Shown here: positions 56,036 through 64,000 of the stretch, one piece after another | Position numbering within the stretch: position 1 is the stretch's first letter | Layout of the letters: every line of letters starts with the position of its first letter | From: Myxococcaceae bacterium | Lineage (GTDB): Bacteria; Myxococcota; Myxococcia; Myxococcales; Myxococcaceae | Direction of reading: 5' to 3' | Assembly: GCA_016793095.1 (NCBI GenBank) | Contig: JAEUJQ010000060.1 | Location: 1 to 64,000 of the forward strand | DNA length: 64,000 bases | Notes under the pieces: model-generated | The model's input: only the letters and a program-made list of their open reading frames with translations | Databases searched by the model: none | Told to the model about the DNA's origin: nothing | Position numbers and translations under genes: made by a program

Positions 56036-57250
56036 TCACCCGGCCGTGAGCACCAGCTTCACCACCTCTGGCGGCGCGCCCACCCGCATCGGCGGCCCGA
56101 CGAAGCCGCAGCCTCGTGAGGTGTAGAGCCACGAGTGGCCCTGCTTCGACAGGCCCGTGTTCCGCTCCTGCCAGATGAGCGCGCCGATCAGCGTTCCGGG
56201 GAACAGCTGTCCCCCGTGGGTGTGCCCCGAGAGCTGCAGCCCGATGCGCTTCTCGGACACCGCCTCGAGGTTGGAGGGCTGGTGGGCCAGCAGCACGGAG
56301 GCGCGGTCGGGATCCCGCCCGGCCGTCGCCGCCTCGAGATCGTACTCACCGCCCCCGAACCGGCCGCCGTAGTCCTCGACGCCGATCAGATCGAACGAGG
56401 CCCCCGCTTCACCGATGGTGACGAAGCGGTTGCGGAGCACCGTGAAGCCGAAGTCCGGCAGCGCCTTCGCCCAGCGGTCCCACCCCGAGTAGTAGTCGTG
56501 GTTGCCCGAGCAGAAGAAGGTGCCGTGCCTCGAGCTCAGGTTGCGCAGCCGCGCGACGTACCGGCCGAGCACCTGTGGGGAGCCGTCCACCAGATCTCCG
56601 GTGATGGCCACCAGGTCCGGCTTCGCGCGGTTCGCTTCGGTCACCAGCGCGTCGAGGAAGCGCTCCTGAATGACGGCCCCGACGTGAATGTCGGAGAGCT
56701 GGACGATGGTGAAGCCGTCGAGCGCGCGCGGGAGGCCGGGCAGCTTGATCGGCACCTCGGTGATCTCGGGCGGCGTGAGCGCCTTGTAGACGCCGAAGGT
56801 GGTGAGCCCGCCGCCGACGCCGAACGCCGTGGCCGCTCCCACCCGGGCGAGGAAGCGGCGCCGGTCGGGATCATCGAGCGCCGGCACAGGCGGGGTGAGG
56901 CTCGCGAGGGTGGGCACGCCGCTCGCGACCGAGCTGGGGTCGGGTTTCGCGGCGCGACGCGCGAGGAACCACCTGACGCTCTCGAACGCCACGAGGACGA
57001 GCAGCACGTTGAGCAGCAGGCCCCAGAACGCGAGGACGATGAGCGTCGCCGTGGACGGCGGTTGTCCGTTCCCGCTCCACCAGCGCAGCAGCGGCACGGC
57101 CCCGTACGTCGCGAGCAGCAGCAGCGCGAGCCCCCGCTTCACCCAGGCGTTGCTGGTGATGTCCATCACGAGACGCTTGAAGAGGAACCAGTTGAGGGCC
57201 CCGAAGAGGACGAGGGTGGTCAGCGCGAGGAGGATCCGGGCCCACGGCAT
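56036..57250 (-). CDS. Membrane-anchored metallophosphoesterase
   Basis: A 404-aa phosphoesterase of the YkuE-like group. Three hydrophobic helices (residues 5-25, 39-57, 70-95) precede a twin-arginine-like segment RRRFLARVGAATAFGVGGG, then the dinuclear metal domain: QLSDIHVG, ITGDLVDG, GNHDYYSG, LLAHQPSN and SGHTHGGQ. The active site would face the periplasm. Family members act on nucleotides or UDP-diacylglucosamine-like lipids; the substrate here is not known. Confidence 0.88.
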   Translation of the reverse strand: MPWARILLALTTLVLFGALNWFLFKRLVMDITSNAWVKRGLALLLLATYGAVPLLRWWSGNGQPPSTATLIVLAFWGLLLNVLLVLVAFESVRWFLARRAAKPDPSSVASGVPTLASLTPPVPALDDPDRRRFLARVGAATAFGVGGGLTTFGVYKALTPPEITEVPIKLPGLPRALDGFTIVQLSDIHVGAVIQERFLDALVTEANRAKPDLVAITGDLVDGSPQVLGRYVARLRNLSSRHGTFFCSGNHDYYSGWDRWAKALPDFGFTVLRNRFVTIGEAGASFDLIGVEDYGGRFGGGEYDLEAATAGRDPDRASVLLAHQPSNLEAVSEKRIGLQLSGHTHGGQLFPGTLIGALIWQERNTGLSKQGHSWLYTSRGCGFVGPPMRVGAPPEVVKLVLTAG

Positions 57251-57311
57251 GTGCGCAGGCTAACCGCTGGCCGGCTCGTTCGCTTCCCGACTGGCGAGGC
57301 TTCACGAGACT

Positions 57312-58865
57312 TCACACCCGGGCGGGGCGGCCCCGCGCGACCAGGGTGGCGGCCACGGCGACGCCCACCAGCAGCCCGAAGAGGCTGGCGCCGACGAGAT
57401 CGATGGCGTCGGCCAGCCGGGCCGGCGTGAGGGTGAGCTCGAGGGCGGAAAGGAGCTCGAACCGCTTCGTCTCGCGCCAGGCCTTCAGGGCGGTCAGGGT
57501 CGCCGCTCCCGCCAGGCCCAGGCTGAAGGCCAACACCGCAGCGACGCCTCCACGCACCCACAGGGTGCGACGATCCCAGGCTGCGCCCCGCGGGATCGCC
57601 ACCTGCTCGTCTGCCGAGAGCGGGGTGAGGGCGGGCGCACCAAAGGGCGCGAAGCGGTGGAGCATGAGGAGGCCCGGGATCGCCGCCGGGATGGAGAGGA
57701 GGAAGAAGACGGTCCAGCCCAGCGAGTCGGCGAGGGCTCCGGCAGGCGGGCCGGTGAGGGTGCGCCCGAGGCCGAAGAGGCTCGAGAGCAGCGCATACTG
57801 GGTCGCCGAGAAGCGCTTCTGGGTGAGCTGCAGCATGAGGAACGAGAACGCCGCCGTGCCCAGGCCCCCGGTGAAGTTCTCGAGGCTGATGGCGGCGTAG
57901 AGCAGCGGCCGGCTCGGCGGCATCGCGGCGATCACCGCGTAGCCGACGTTCGACAGGCCCTGGATCACCCCGAAGATCCACAGGGCGCGCGCGACGGACA
58001 GCCGCTCGGTCAAGACGCCCCCGATGAACGTGCCCAGCGCGATGGAGACGAGCGTCGCCGTCCCGCTGCCCACCCCGACGTCCCAGGCGTCGTAGCCGTG
58101 CTGCTGCAGGAACGGGCGGATGAGGGCGCTCGCGAGGTTGTCGGCCAGCTTGTAGAGGAACAGGAAGGCGGCGATCTCGAGCGCGCGGGGACGCGAGAGG
58201 AAGCCCACGAAGGGCTCCCAGACCGCGGCGCGCAGCGAAGCCGGAGGTGGCGGCTGAACGTCGGGCTCGGGCGCGAGGAGCGTGACGGGGAGGAGCACGA
58301 AGAAGAGACCGCCGAGCAGGGCGATGGTGACGTCCCAGCCCCAGAGGGGGCCGACCGAGATCGCCGCGTTGCCCGAGATCCACATCGCCACGCGGTACAT
58401 CGCGGTGCGGGTGCCGGCGGCCGCGCCCAGCTCGCCCTCGCGAAGCACCTCGACCGTGTACGCGTCGATGGCGATGTCGTGCGTGGACGAGACGAAGGAG
58501 ATCGCGAGGAGCAGCGCCGAGATCACCCCGACGGTGGGCGTGCTGGCGACCGACGCGAGCGCGCCGAAGAGCGCGGCCAGGCCGAGCTGGGTGACGAGGA
58601 TCCATCCGCGCTTGCGGCCGAGGAACGGCGGCCAGAGGCGGTCCATCAGCGGCGCCCAGGTGAACTTGAACGAGTAGGGCGCTTGCGCGAGCGTGAGCAG
58701 GCCGACCGTCTTGATGTCGACGCCGACCGCCGCCATCCAGGTCGGCACCGAGAGCCACACCACGCCGAGCGGCAGGCCAGAGGAGATCGACAGCAGGGAC
58801 ACCGCGCCCACGCGCCAGCTCGTGAAGGCGATGAGCCAGGACCTCCGCTCAGGCGCCGCCGTCAC
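57312..58865 (-). CDS. ampG: AmpG-like MFS permease
   Basis: A 517-aa transporter with about 12-14 hydrophobic helices. The motifs are AmpG-like: SSGLPLGVVWLSVPTWMAAV, LLTLAQAPYSFKFTWAPLMD, LGRKRGWILVTQL, and SSTHDIAIDAYTVEVL. AmpG imports anhydromuropeptides from peptidoglycan turnover and feeds beta-lactamase control in many Gram-negatives. The start is the GTG at 58865, which overlaps the stop of the upstream metallo-beta-lactamase by four bases (GTGA), so the two are coupled. A longer frame would run through that gene. Confidence 0.88.
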   Translation of the reverse strand: MTAAPERRSWLIAFTSWRVGAVSLLSISSGLPLGVVWLSVPTWMAAVGVDIKTVGLLTLAQAPYSFKFTWAPLMDRLWPPFLGRKRGWILVTQLGLAALFGALASVASTPTVGVISALLLAISFVSSTHDIAIDAYTVEVLREGELGAAAGTRTAMYRVAMWISGNAAISVGPLWGWDVTIALLGGLFFVLLPVTLLAPEPDVQPPPPASLRAAVWEPFVGFLSRPRALEIAAFLFLYKLADNLASALIRPFLQQHGYDAWDVGVGSGTATLVSIALGTFIGGVLTERLSVARALWIFGVIQGLSNVGYAVIAAMPPSRPLLYAAISLENFTGGLGTAAFSFLMLQLTQKRFSATQYALLSSLFGLGRTLTGPPAGALADSLGWTVFFLLSIPAAIPGLLMLHRFAPFGAPALTPLSADEQVAIPRGAAWDRRTLWVRGGVAAVLAFSLGLAGAATLTALKAWRETKRFELLSALELTLTPARLADAIDLVGASLFGLLVGVAVAATLVARGRPARV

Positions 58866-59671
58866 GGGCGCTTCGCCTCGAGCGCCGCGTCGACGAGATC
58901 GCGCGTGTGCAGGAAGAGCCCGTCGCCGCCGAGGCCTCCGTGGCCCGGCACCACCAGCATGGGGCGCAGCGGCCGTGGGTCCTTCGCGCAGAACGGCGTG
59001 TCGTCGGGGAACGAGCTCACCTCGAGCCCCTTCTTCCAACCCGCGAGATCGGCCTCGGCCAGGTTGCCGAGCGTCGTGGACGCGGGGGACCGGACCCAGC
59101 AGCCGCCGAAGAGGAGCTGCCTTCCCCTGAGCTGGACGACGAGGTTGTCGGGCGCGTGGCCGGGGCCGGGGTAGAGGGTCTCGACGCTGACGCCGGCGAG
59201 CACGAGCCGCTCGTAGGGAGCCGCGAGCGGCGCGGCTTTCAGATCGACGCCGTCAGCCTTCGCGCGATCGATGGTGAGCTGCAGCGCGTGGACAGCAGTC
59301 TCCGGAGCCAGCTCCGACACGCCGCCGATGCGATCGTCGTGCGAGTGCGTCGCGATGAGATCGGTCACTGGCAGGTGCAGCCGCGAGTCGACCCACTCCA
59401 GCAGGGTGCGCGTCGCCTTCGGCGTCCACGGGGTGTCGATCAGCACGACCCCGCCGTCACCCACGACGACGAGGCCGTTCGACGGAAAGGGCCCGACGTT
59501 CGGCAGCTCCTTCCACGTCGTGTGGAGCCAGACGTCGTCGCGCAGCTTCGCCAGCTCGAGCTCGGGCGACAGCACGAGGCGCTCGACGTGCACCTCCTCC
59601 GGTGTGGGAACCCGGAGCCCCTGCCGGGCGCAGGCCAGGCACGCCAGGCCCACGACCAGCCAGGCTCTCAC
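58862..59671 (-). CDS. Subclass B1-type metallo-beta-lactamase
   Basis: A 269-aa exported zinc hydrolase with a signal sequence ([15 protein letters not shown]), possibly a lipoprotein. Every B1 zinc ligand is present: His109, His111 and Asp113 in [10 protein letters not shown], His172 in PGPGHAPDN, Cys191 in [10 protein letters not shown], and His244 in [19 protein letters not shown] matches the B1 helix after the Cys. Arg194 stands where many B1 enzymes have the carboxylate-binding Lys. B1 enzymes hydrolyse penicillins, cephalosporins and carbapenems; the activity here is inferred. It overlaps nuoI upstream and the permease downstream, inside the complex I operon. Confidence 0.87.
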   Translation of the reverse strand: MRAWLVVGLACLACARQGLRVPTPEEVHVERLVLSPELELAKLRDDVWLHTTWKELPNVGPFPSNGLVVVGDGGVVLIDTPWTPKATRTLLEWVDSRLHLPVTDLIATHSHDDRIGGVSELAPETAVHALQLTIDRAKADGVDLKAAPLAAPYERLVLAGVSVETLYPGPGHAPDNLVVQLRGRQLLFGGCWVRSPASTTLGNLAEADLAGWKKGLEVSSFPDDTPFCAKDPRPLRPMLVVPGHGGLGGDGLFLHTRDLVDAALEAKRP

Positions 59672-60411
59672 TTGAGGAACTTCGTCACCGCGACCGGCTT
59701 CGAGGTGTCCACCTCGATGGTGTTGTGCGGCAGCTTCAGCGACACCAGCCCATCACCGATGCGCGCGTGCTTCTCCATCGGCTGGTGATCGGGCGCCTCG
59801 GAGGAGCCGCGCTTGAACCAGGGATCCGACGGGTGCGTCACGGCCGGGCCGACCAGCAGCCTGGGGATGTCGTAGACGAAGCCCTGGCGCGTGTACTCGC
59901 TCGGCGTGTGCGTGTACGTGTCCATGCGGATCGCGTCCTTCGGGCACGCGTCCACGCAGAACCCGCAGACGATGCAGCGCAGCTCGTCGATCACGAACTG
60001 CTTCGGGTACTTCTCGATCGTGCGCGACTCCGCGCCCTCATCGGCCGGGTCGTACTCCGCCGCCTCGATGTAGATGCACTGGGCGGGGCAGATCGTCGCG
60101 CACATGTAGCAGGCCACGCAGCGCGGCTTGCCGTCCTCGCGGGGAACCAGGCGGTGCAGGCCGCGGTAACCGGGCGGGTAGGGCTGCTTCTCCTCCGGGT
60201 ACTGAATGGTGCTGATCGTGGACAGGCCCGTGCGATCGACGACCTCGGGGTTCGGGTCGCGCTCACCGAAGAGGTTCCGCAGGAAGTGCTTCGTGGTGAT
60301 CGCGAGGCCCTTGAGCAGCTCGGGCAGGTAGGCCCGCTCGCGAATGTCCTTCTCGATCAGCTCGCGCTTCTCGTGAACGGCGTGGCCGTGTCCGTGGGTG
60401 ATGGTGCCCAT
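59668..60411 (-). CDS. nuoI: NADH-quinone oxidoreductase subunit I
   Basis: Carries the two [4Fe-4S] clusters N6a and N6b of complex I, just before quinone reduction. The 247-aa protein has [15 protein letters not shown] and [15 protein letters not shown], the two ferredoxin motifs. It is longer than most NuoI proteins because of a C-terminal extension with [21 protein letters not shown] short His-containing N-terminus ([16 protein letters not shown]) is noticeable. It follows nuoH by eight bases and overlaps the beta-lactamase start. Confidence 0.96.
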   Translation of the reverse strand: MGTITHGHGHAVHEKRELIEKDIRERAYLPELLKGLAITTKHFLRNLFGERDPNPEVVDRTGLSTISTIQYPEEKQPYPPGYRGLHRLVPREDGKPRCVACYMCATICPAQCIYIEAAEYDPADEGAESRTIEKYPKQFVIDELRCIVCGFCVDACPKDAIRMDTYTHTPSEYTRQGFVYDIPRLLVGPAVTHPSDPWFKRGSSEAPDHQPMEKHARIGDGLVSLKLPHNTIEVDTSKPVAVTKFLK

Positions 60412-60419
60412 GCGTTCCC

Positions 60420-61862
60420 TCAGTGCCCGCCGTGACCGGCCGAAAGCGCCGCCGGGGCGTGATCGTGTGCGTGCCCGTGATCGTCATGCCCGCCGCCGTG
60501 CCCGCCGTGGCTCGCCGCTTCCTGCGCCTTGCGCACCTGACGGGGCGGGGTGAGCGTGAGCCCGACGACCGCGAGGATCTCGAGCAGCCCCACGATGGTG
60601 AGCGCCTTGAGCGAGGGATCCCAGAGGATCAGCGCTCCCGAGACGAAGAGGTTCACGAGGCCGAGCGGCAGCAGGATCTTCCAGCCCAGCGTCTGGATCT
60701 GATCGTACCGGAAGCGGGGGAACGTCCACCGGATGGCGAGCTGCAGGTAGCAGAGCAGCACCACCTTCACCCAGAAGACCATGCCGAAGGTGGCGCCGAG
60801 CAGAATCGGGTACTGCCGCATGATCTCCAGGTTCGAGAGCCACTCGTTGCCGAAGGGCAGCGACCAGCCGCCGAAGAAGATCGCCGTCAGCACGCCCGAG
60901 AGCACCACGACCTCGACGAACTCCGAGATCATGAACATGCCGAACTGCATGCCCGAGTACTCGATGAAGTAGCCGACGATCTCGGACTCGCCCTCCGGGG
61001 AGTCGAACGGGGCGCGCTTGGTCTCGGCGAAGGCGGCCGCGAAGAAGAGGATGAAGCCGACCGGCTGCAGGAAGACGCCCCAGGCTGGCAGGCCGATGTC
61101 GAAGCCGCCGGCGTTGAAGGACCAGAGGTAGCGCGCCTGCAGCGCCGCCATGCCGTCGTCGCCGGCGAGCCGCACGGTCGAGAAGGCCGCCATCATGCCC
61201 ACCAGCGACAGGCCGAGGGCGACCTCGTAGCTCACCATCTGGGACGAGGCGCGCACGCCGCCCAGCAGCGCGAACTTGTTGTTCGACGACCACCCCGCGA
61301 TCGACGTGCCGTACACGGCGAGCGAGGCGATGGCGAACATGAGCAGCAGGCCCGAGTCAGGGTTCGTCGGCGACATCACGATGCGTGACGTGTAGTCGGA
61401 GATCGCGATCGTCAGCGTCGGGCCCGTCGGCACGATGGCGAACAGGGCGAAGGCCGGCGCGAACGCCATCATCGGCGCCAGGTTGAAGAGGAACCGGTTC
61501 GCCGTCGCCGGGCGGAAGGCCTCCTTCGTCAGCATCTTGACGACGTCGGTGGCGATGTGCGGCAGGCCGGCGAGGGCGGAGTTCTTGAGCCCGGGGATCG
61601 GCAGGCGCGCGCGGTTCGGGCCGGTGCGATCCTGCATGAAGGCCGACCACTTGCGCTCGGCGAGCGTGAGCAGGGTGGCCATCACCATCACGCACACCAG
61701 CATCGAGACCAGGATCTGCACGATGTGGCCGCCGCCCGCGACGCCGAGCTTCGCCTGCATGAAGCCCTCGAGCCAGGCGCCGCCTGCGTACGAGAGCGCG
61801 CTCACCGAGAAGAGGGCGCCGAGGATGAGGAAGACGCCGGTGAAGACCAGTCCGAGGCGCAT
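60420..61862 (-). CDS. nuoH: NADH-quinone oxidoreductase subunit H
   Basis: The membrane subunit of complex I that shapes the quinone chamber. The 480-aa protein has about eight or nine helices and the loops [37 protein letters not shown] (acidic loop), and [17 protein letters not shown]. The core matches the family. The C-terminal 35 residues are unusual: [18 protein letters not shown] and then AGHGGH, an exposed His/Asp-rich tail. It follows nuoG by three bases. Confidence 0.96.
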   Translation of the reverse strand: MRLGLVFTGVFLILGALFSVSALSYAGGAWLEGFMQAKLGVAGGGHIVQILVSMLVCVMVMATLLTLAERKWSAFMQDRTGPNRARLPIPGLKNSALAGLPHIATDVVKMLTKEAFRPATANRFLFNLAPMMAFAPAFALFAIVPTGPTLTIAISDYTSRIVMSPTNPDSGLLLMFAIASLAVYGTSIAGWSSNNKFALLGGVRASSQMVSYEVALGLSLVGMMAAFSTVRLAGDDGMAALQARYLWSFNAGGFDIGLPAWGVFLQPVGFILFFAAAFAETKRAPFDSPEGESEIVGYFIEYSGMQFGMFMISEFVEVVVLSGVLTAIFFGGWSLPFGNEWLSNLEIMRQYPILLGATFGMVFWVKVVLLCYLQLAIRWTFPRFRYDQIQTLGWKILLPLGLVNLFVSGALILWDPSLKALTIVGLLEILAVVGLTLTPPRQVRKAQEAASHGGHGGGHDDHGHAHDHAPAALSAGHGGH

Positions 61863-61865
61863 GGG

Positions 61866-63593
61866 TCAGGTTCCCGAGGGGAGAGTGAGGCCGCGAAGGT
61901 TGGGAGCGCCCTGCTCACGCCAGCCCGGCGGACGCCCGTCGGAGCCGGCCGCCATCGTCGAGATGCCGGGGCGGGTCTGGTTGATGGGAGCGTTCTTGTC
62001 CCAGGCGTAGTCTTTGAGCTCGGGCACCGAGGGCGCGAACGTCTTGAAGATCTCCCTCGACGAGCCGGCCTTGAGCTCGAGGCCCAGCTCTCGAGCGAGC
62101 TCGACCGCGCCCTTCCACAGCGGCTGCGACTCGCCCTTGGGCGGGTACGCGCGTCGCACGCGCTGCACGAGCCCGCCTTCGTTCGTGAAGGTGCCCTCGT
62201 CCTCGACGTGGCTGGTCGCGCCGATCACCAGGTTGGCGGCGGCCGTCACGGCGTTCTCGTTGGTGGCGAACACCGCGAAGTGCTCGACGCCCGAGAGGCG
62301 CTTGACGAACTCGGCCTGGTCCTCGGGCACGTCGGCGCCGAACGCGACCAGGCTCTTCACCTCGCCCTTGTCGAGGGCCGCGCTGAGCGCCGAGAAGTCC
62401 TTCAGCTCGACGCCGAAGCCCTTCGCGACCCACTCGAGGCCCTTCCGGTTGGGGTTCTTGTCCGCCTTCATGAGGAAGTCGTCGCCCACGCCCTTCGGCC
62501 GCCCCGTGACGTAGACCGCCTTCACCTGCAGCGCGTCACGAGCGACCGCGAGCGCGCCCATGAGATCCTCGTTCGAGAACGTGGGCGAGAGGGCGACCGC
62601 CACGCTGGCGCCCTTGAGCTTTGCGCCCAGGGCCTTGATGGCGTCGGCGAAGTGCGTCTCCTTCGCCTCGGCGCCCTTGCCAGAGAGGCACTGCTGCACG
62701 CGCTTCTGGTTGAGCGCCTTGTACGAGAGCCGCCCCTGATCGCAGAGCCACGACTTGTTCACCGCCTCGTTCTCGCGCGGCCGGAAGCGGTAGGTGTCCT
62801 GGCCCATGAAGTCGGCGAAGGTGTTGCAGCCCTGGGAGCAGCCGGTGCAGATGCTGGGCGCCGCCGAGAGGAACCAGGCACGCGCGCGGAAGCGGAAGTC
62901 GCGGTTGAGCAGCGCGCCTACCGGGCAGATGTCGACGATGTTCGCCGAGTAGTTCGACTCGAGCTTGCCGTAGTGCGGAGCGACGTCGACGACCTCATGC
63001 GAGCCGCGGCCGAAGACGCCGAGCTGCGGAGCCTTCGCCACCTCTTCCATGAAGCGCACGCACCGGGTGCAGACGACGCAGCGCTCCTGATCGATGACGA
63101 CGAGGTCGTTGAGCACCTTGCGCTTGTTGCGGAGGATCTTCGTACCCTCGAGGCGCGAGGGCTTGAAGTCGTACCGCATGTAGTAGTCCTGCAGCTTGCA
63201 CTCGCCGGCCTGATCGCAGATCGAGCAGTCGACCGGGTGGTTCAGCAGCAGGAACTCCATCACCGACTTCTGCTGGGCCTTCACCTTGTCGGTGTTCGTC
63301 TTGACGACGAGACCCTCGGCGATCGCGTGCTGGCAGGAAGGGACCAGCTTGGGCGCGTTCGAGACCTCGACCAGGCACATGCGGCAGTTGGCCGCGATCG
63401 TCAGGCGCGGGTGGTAGCAGTAGTAGGGAATCTCGCTGCCGACCGACTTCGCGGCCTCGATCAGGTTGGTGCCCGGCTTCACGACGGCTTCTTTGCCGTC
63501 GATGGTGAGGGTCACCATGCCCGGGTTCTTCGGGGGCGGCGGGCCCGGCGGCGGCGCTGGCTTCGGGGCCTCGACCTTCTTGTCTTCGCTCAC
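61866..63593 (-). CDS. nuoG: NADH-quinone oxidoreductase subunit G
   Basis: The peripheral-arm subunit with several iron-sulfur clusters. The 575-aa protein starts with a Pro-rich lead, then the [2Fe-2S] domain (YCYHPRLTIAANCRMCLVEV). Next are the His-Cys-type cluster (HPVDCSICDQAGECKLQDY), CVVCTRCVRFMEEV, and CTGCSQGCNTFADF. The C-terminal molybdopterin-like domain is short compared with the roughly 900-residue E. coli protein. Start ATG overlaps the nuoD stop. Confidence 0.95.
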   Translation of the reverse strand: MSEDKKVEAPKPAPPPGPPPPKNPGMVTLTIDGKEAVVKPGTNLIEAAKSVGSEIPYYCYHPRLTIAANCRMCLVEVSNAPKLVPSCQHAIAEGLVVKTNTDKVKAQQKSVMEFLLLNHPVDCSICDQAGECKLQDYYMRYDFKPSRLEGTKILRNKRKVLNDLVVIDQERCVVCTRCVRFMEEVAKAPQLGVFGRGSHEVVDVAPHYGKLESNYSANIVDICPVGALLNRDFRFRARAWFLSAAPSICTGCSQGCNTFADFMGQDTYRFRPRENEAVNKSWLCDQGRLSYKALNQKRVQQCLSGKGAEAKETHFADAIKALGAKLKGASVAVALSPTFSNEDLMGALAVARDALQVKAVYVTGRPKGVGDDFLMKADKNPNRKGLEWVAKGFGVELKDFSALSAALDKGEVKSLVAFGADVPEDQAEFVKRLSGVEHFAVFATNENAVTAAANLVIGATSHVEDEGTFTNEGGLVQRVRRAYPPKGESQPLWKGAVELARELGLELKAGSSREIFKTFAPSVPELKDYAWDKNAPINQTRPGISTMAAGSDGRPPGWREQGAPNLRGLTLPSGT

Positions 63594-64000
63594 TGCTCGA
63601 CCTCCCCGCCGATCATGTTGATGGTGTCGAAGGTGGGGATGAGGTCTGCCAGCATCCGCCCTTCACACATCTTCGCCAGCCCGCTCAGGATCTGGAACCC
63701 CGGCGCGCGCACGTGGCACTTGTAGGGCCGGCCGGAGCCGTCGCTCCTCAAGTACCAGCCGAGCTCTCCGTTGGCGGCCTCGGTCGCGTGGTAGATCTCG
63801 CCCGGCGGCACCGGCACGCCTTCCATCACCAGCTTGAAGTGGGCGATCACGCCTTCGATGGTGCTGTAGACCTGCTCCTTGGGCGGCAGGGCGATGCGCC
63901 AGTCGTCGATCATCACCGGGCCCGCGGGCAGCTGCTTGAACGCCTGGCGGATCATCTTCAGCGACTGGTGGATCTCGAGGACGCGCAGGTAGTACCGATC
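63590..64000 (-). CDS. nuoD: NADH-quinone oxidoreductase subunit D, C-terminal part
   Basis: The frame runs from the right window edge (first visible residues DRYYLRVLEIHQSLK) to the stop at 63590. It shows MIRQAFKQLPAGPVM, the NuoD end motif GELGWYLRSDGSGRPYKCHV and RAPGFQILSGL. This is the 49-kDa subunit near the quinone site. The 5' part lies beyond the window. The stop overlaps the nuoG start, so the order is D-G-H-I on the minus strand. Confidence 0.93.
   Translation of the reverse strand, partial: DRYYLRVLEIHQSLKMIRQAFKQLPAGPVMIDDWRIALPPKEQVYSTIEGVIAHFKLVMEGVPVPPGEIYHATEAANGELGWYLRSDGSGRPYKCHVRAPGFQILSGLAKMCEGRMLADLIPTFDTINMIGGEVEQ

Overview
The window is a GC-rich, gene-dense chromosomal segment, most probably from a member of the Myxococcota. 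The evidence is an AglZ-like protein (pseudo-receiver plus long coiled coil) of the gliding-motility family, an IgGFc-binding-domain lipoprotein, surface lipoproteins with long Gly/Ala-rich linkers, a protein with a TIGR02996-like segment, an AgmX/PglI-like C-terminal domain, and the tig-clpP-clpX...lon cluster. I cannot place it below phylum from the sequence alone. I saw no rRNA genes, complete tRNAs, CRISPR arrays or insertion sequences.

Left edge (1-2300): a leftward string of six small, mostly overlapping genes, including a tandem pair of phage-type DUF5681-like proteins and an HTH protein. It ends at an isolated tRNA 3' end (T-arm plus acceptor strand) at 2271-2295. This looks like the right boundary of an element integrated into a tRNA gene.

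2358-16225: a hybrid histidine kinase, then protein quality control: trigger factor, ClpP, ClpX and Lon. A TIGR02996-type protein and a prolyl oligopeptidase are inserted between clpX and lon. A small Cys-rich anchored protein and a SurA-like/DsbA fusion lipoprotein follow.

16247-28438: a fatty-acid-hydroxylase-type membrane enzyme, an MDR oxidoreductase, and an AlgH-BolA-Grx4 operon (iron-sulfur handling) with an AgmX-domain lipoprotein and a DUF2914 membrane protein. Next come a Xaa-Pro aminopeptidase, RsmE, a large lipoprotein, and a DTW-domain protein fused to what looks like a dead DnaQ-type exonuclease domain.

28517-34692: a nucleotide-sugar dehydrogenase with two SDR epimerases (polysaccharide precursor supply). 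After it is a compact sulfur operon: sulfide:quinone oxidoreductase, a DUF1641-DsrC/TusE fusion, and a DsrE-type sulfur carrier. This operon is my best candidate for an under-described system.

34736-57250: envelope and surface genes (lipoproteins, a HerA-like ATPase with a coiled-coil tail, an EK-rich coiled-coil/beta-barrel protein, an IgGFc-binding lipoprotein) and aglZ. Upstream of aglZ is a glycosyltransferase with a Pro-rich repetitive tail. A TPR/coiled-coil protein, hydrolase, YciO-type protein, lipoproteins and a metallophosphoesterase follow.

57312-64000: a leftward operon of complex I genes (nuoD partial, nuoG, nuoH with a His-rich tail, nuoI). It runs with overlaps into a subclass B1-type metallo-beta-lactamase with all zinc ligands present, and an AmpG-like permease.
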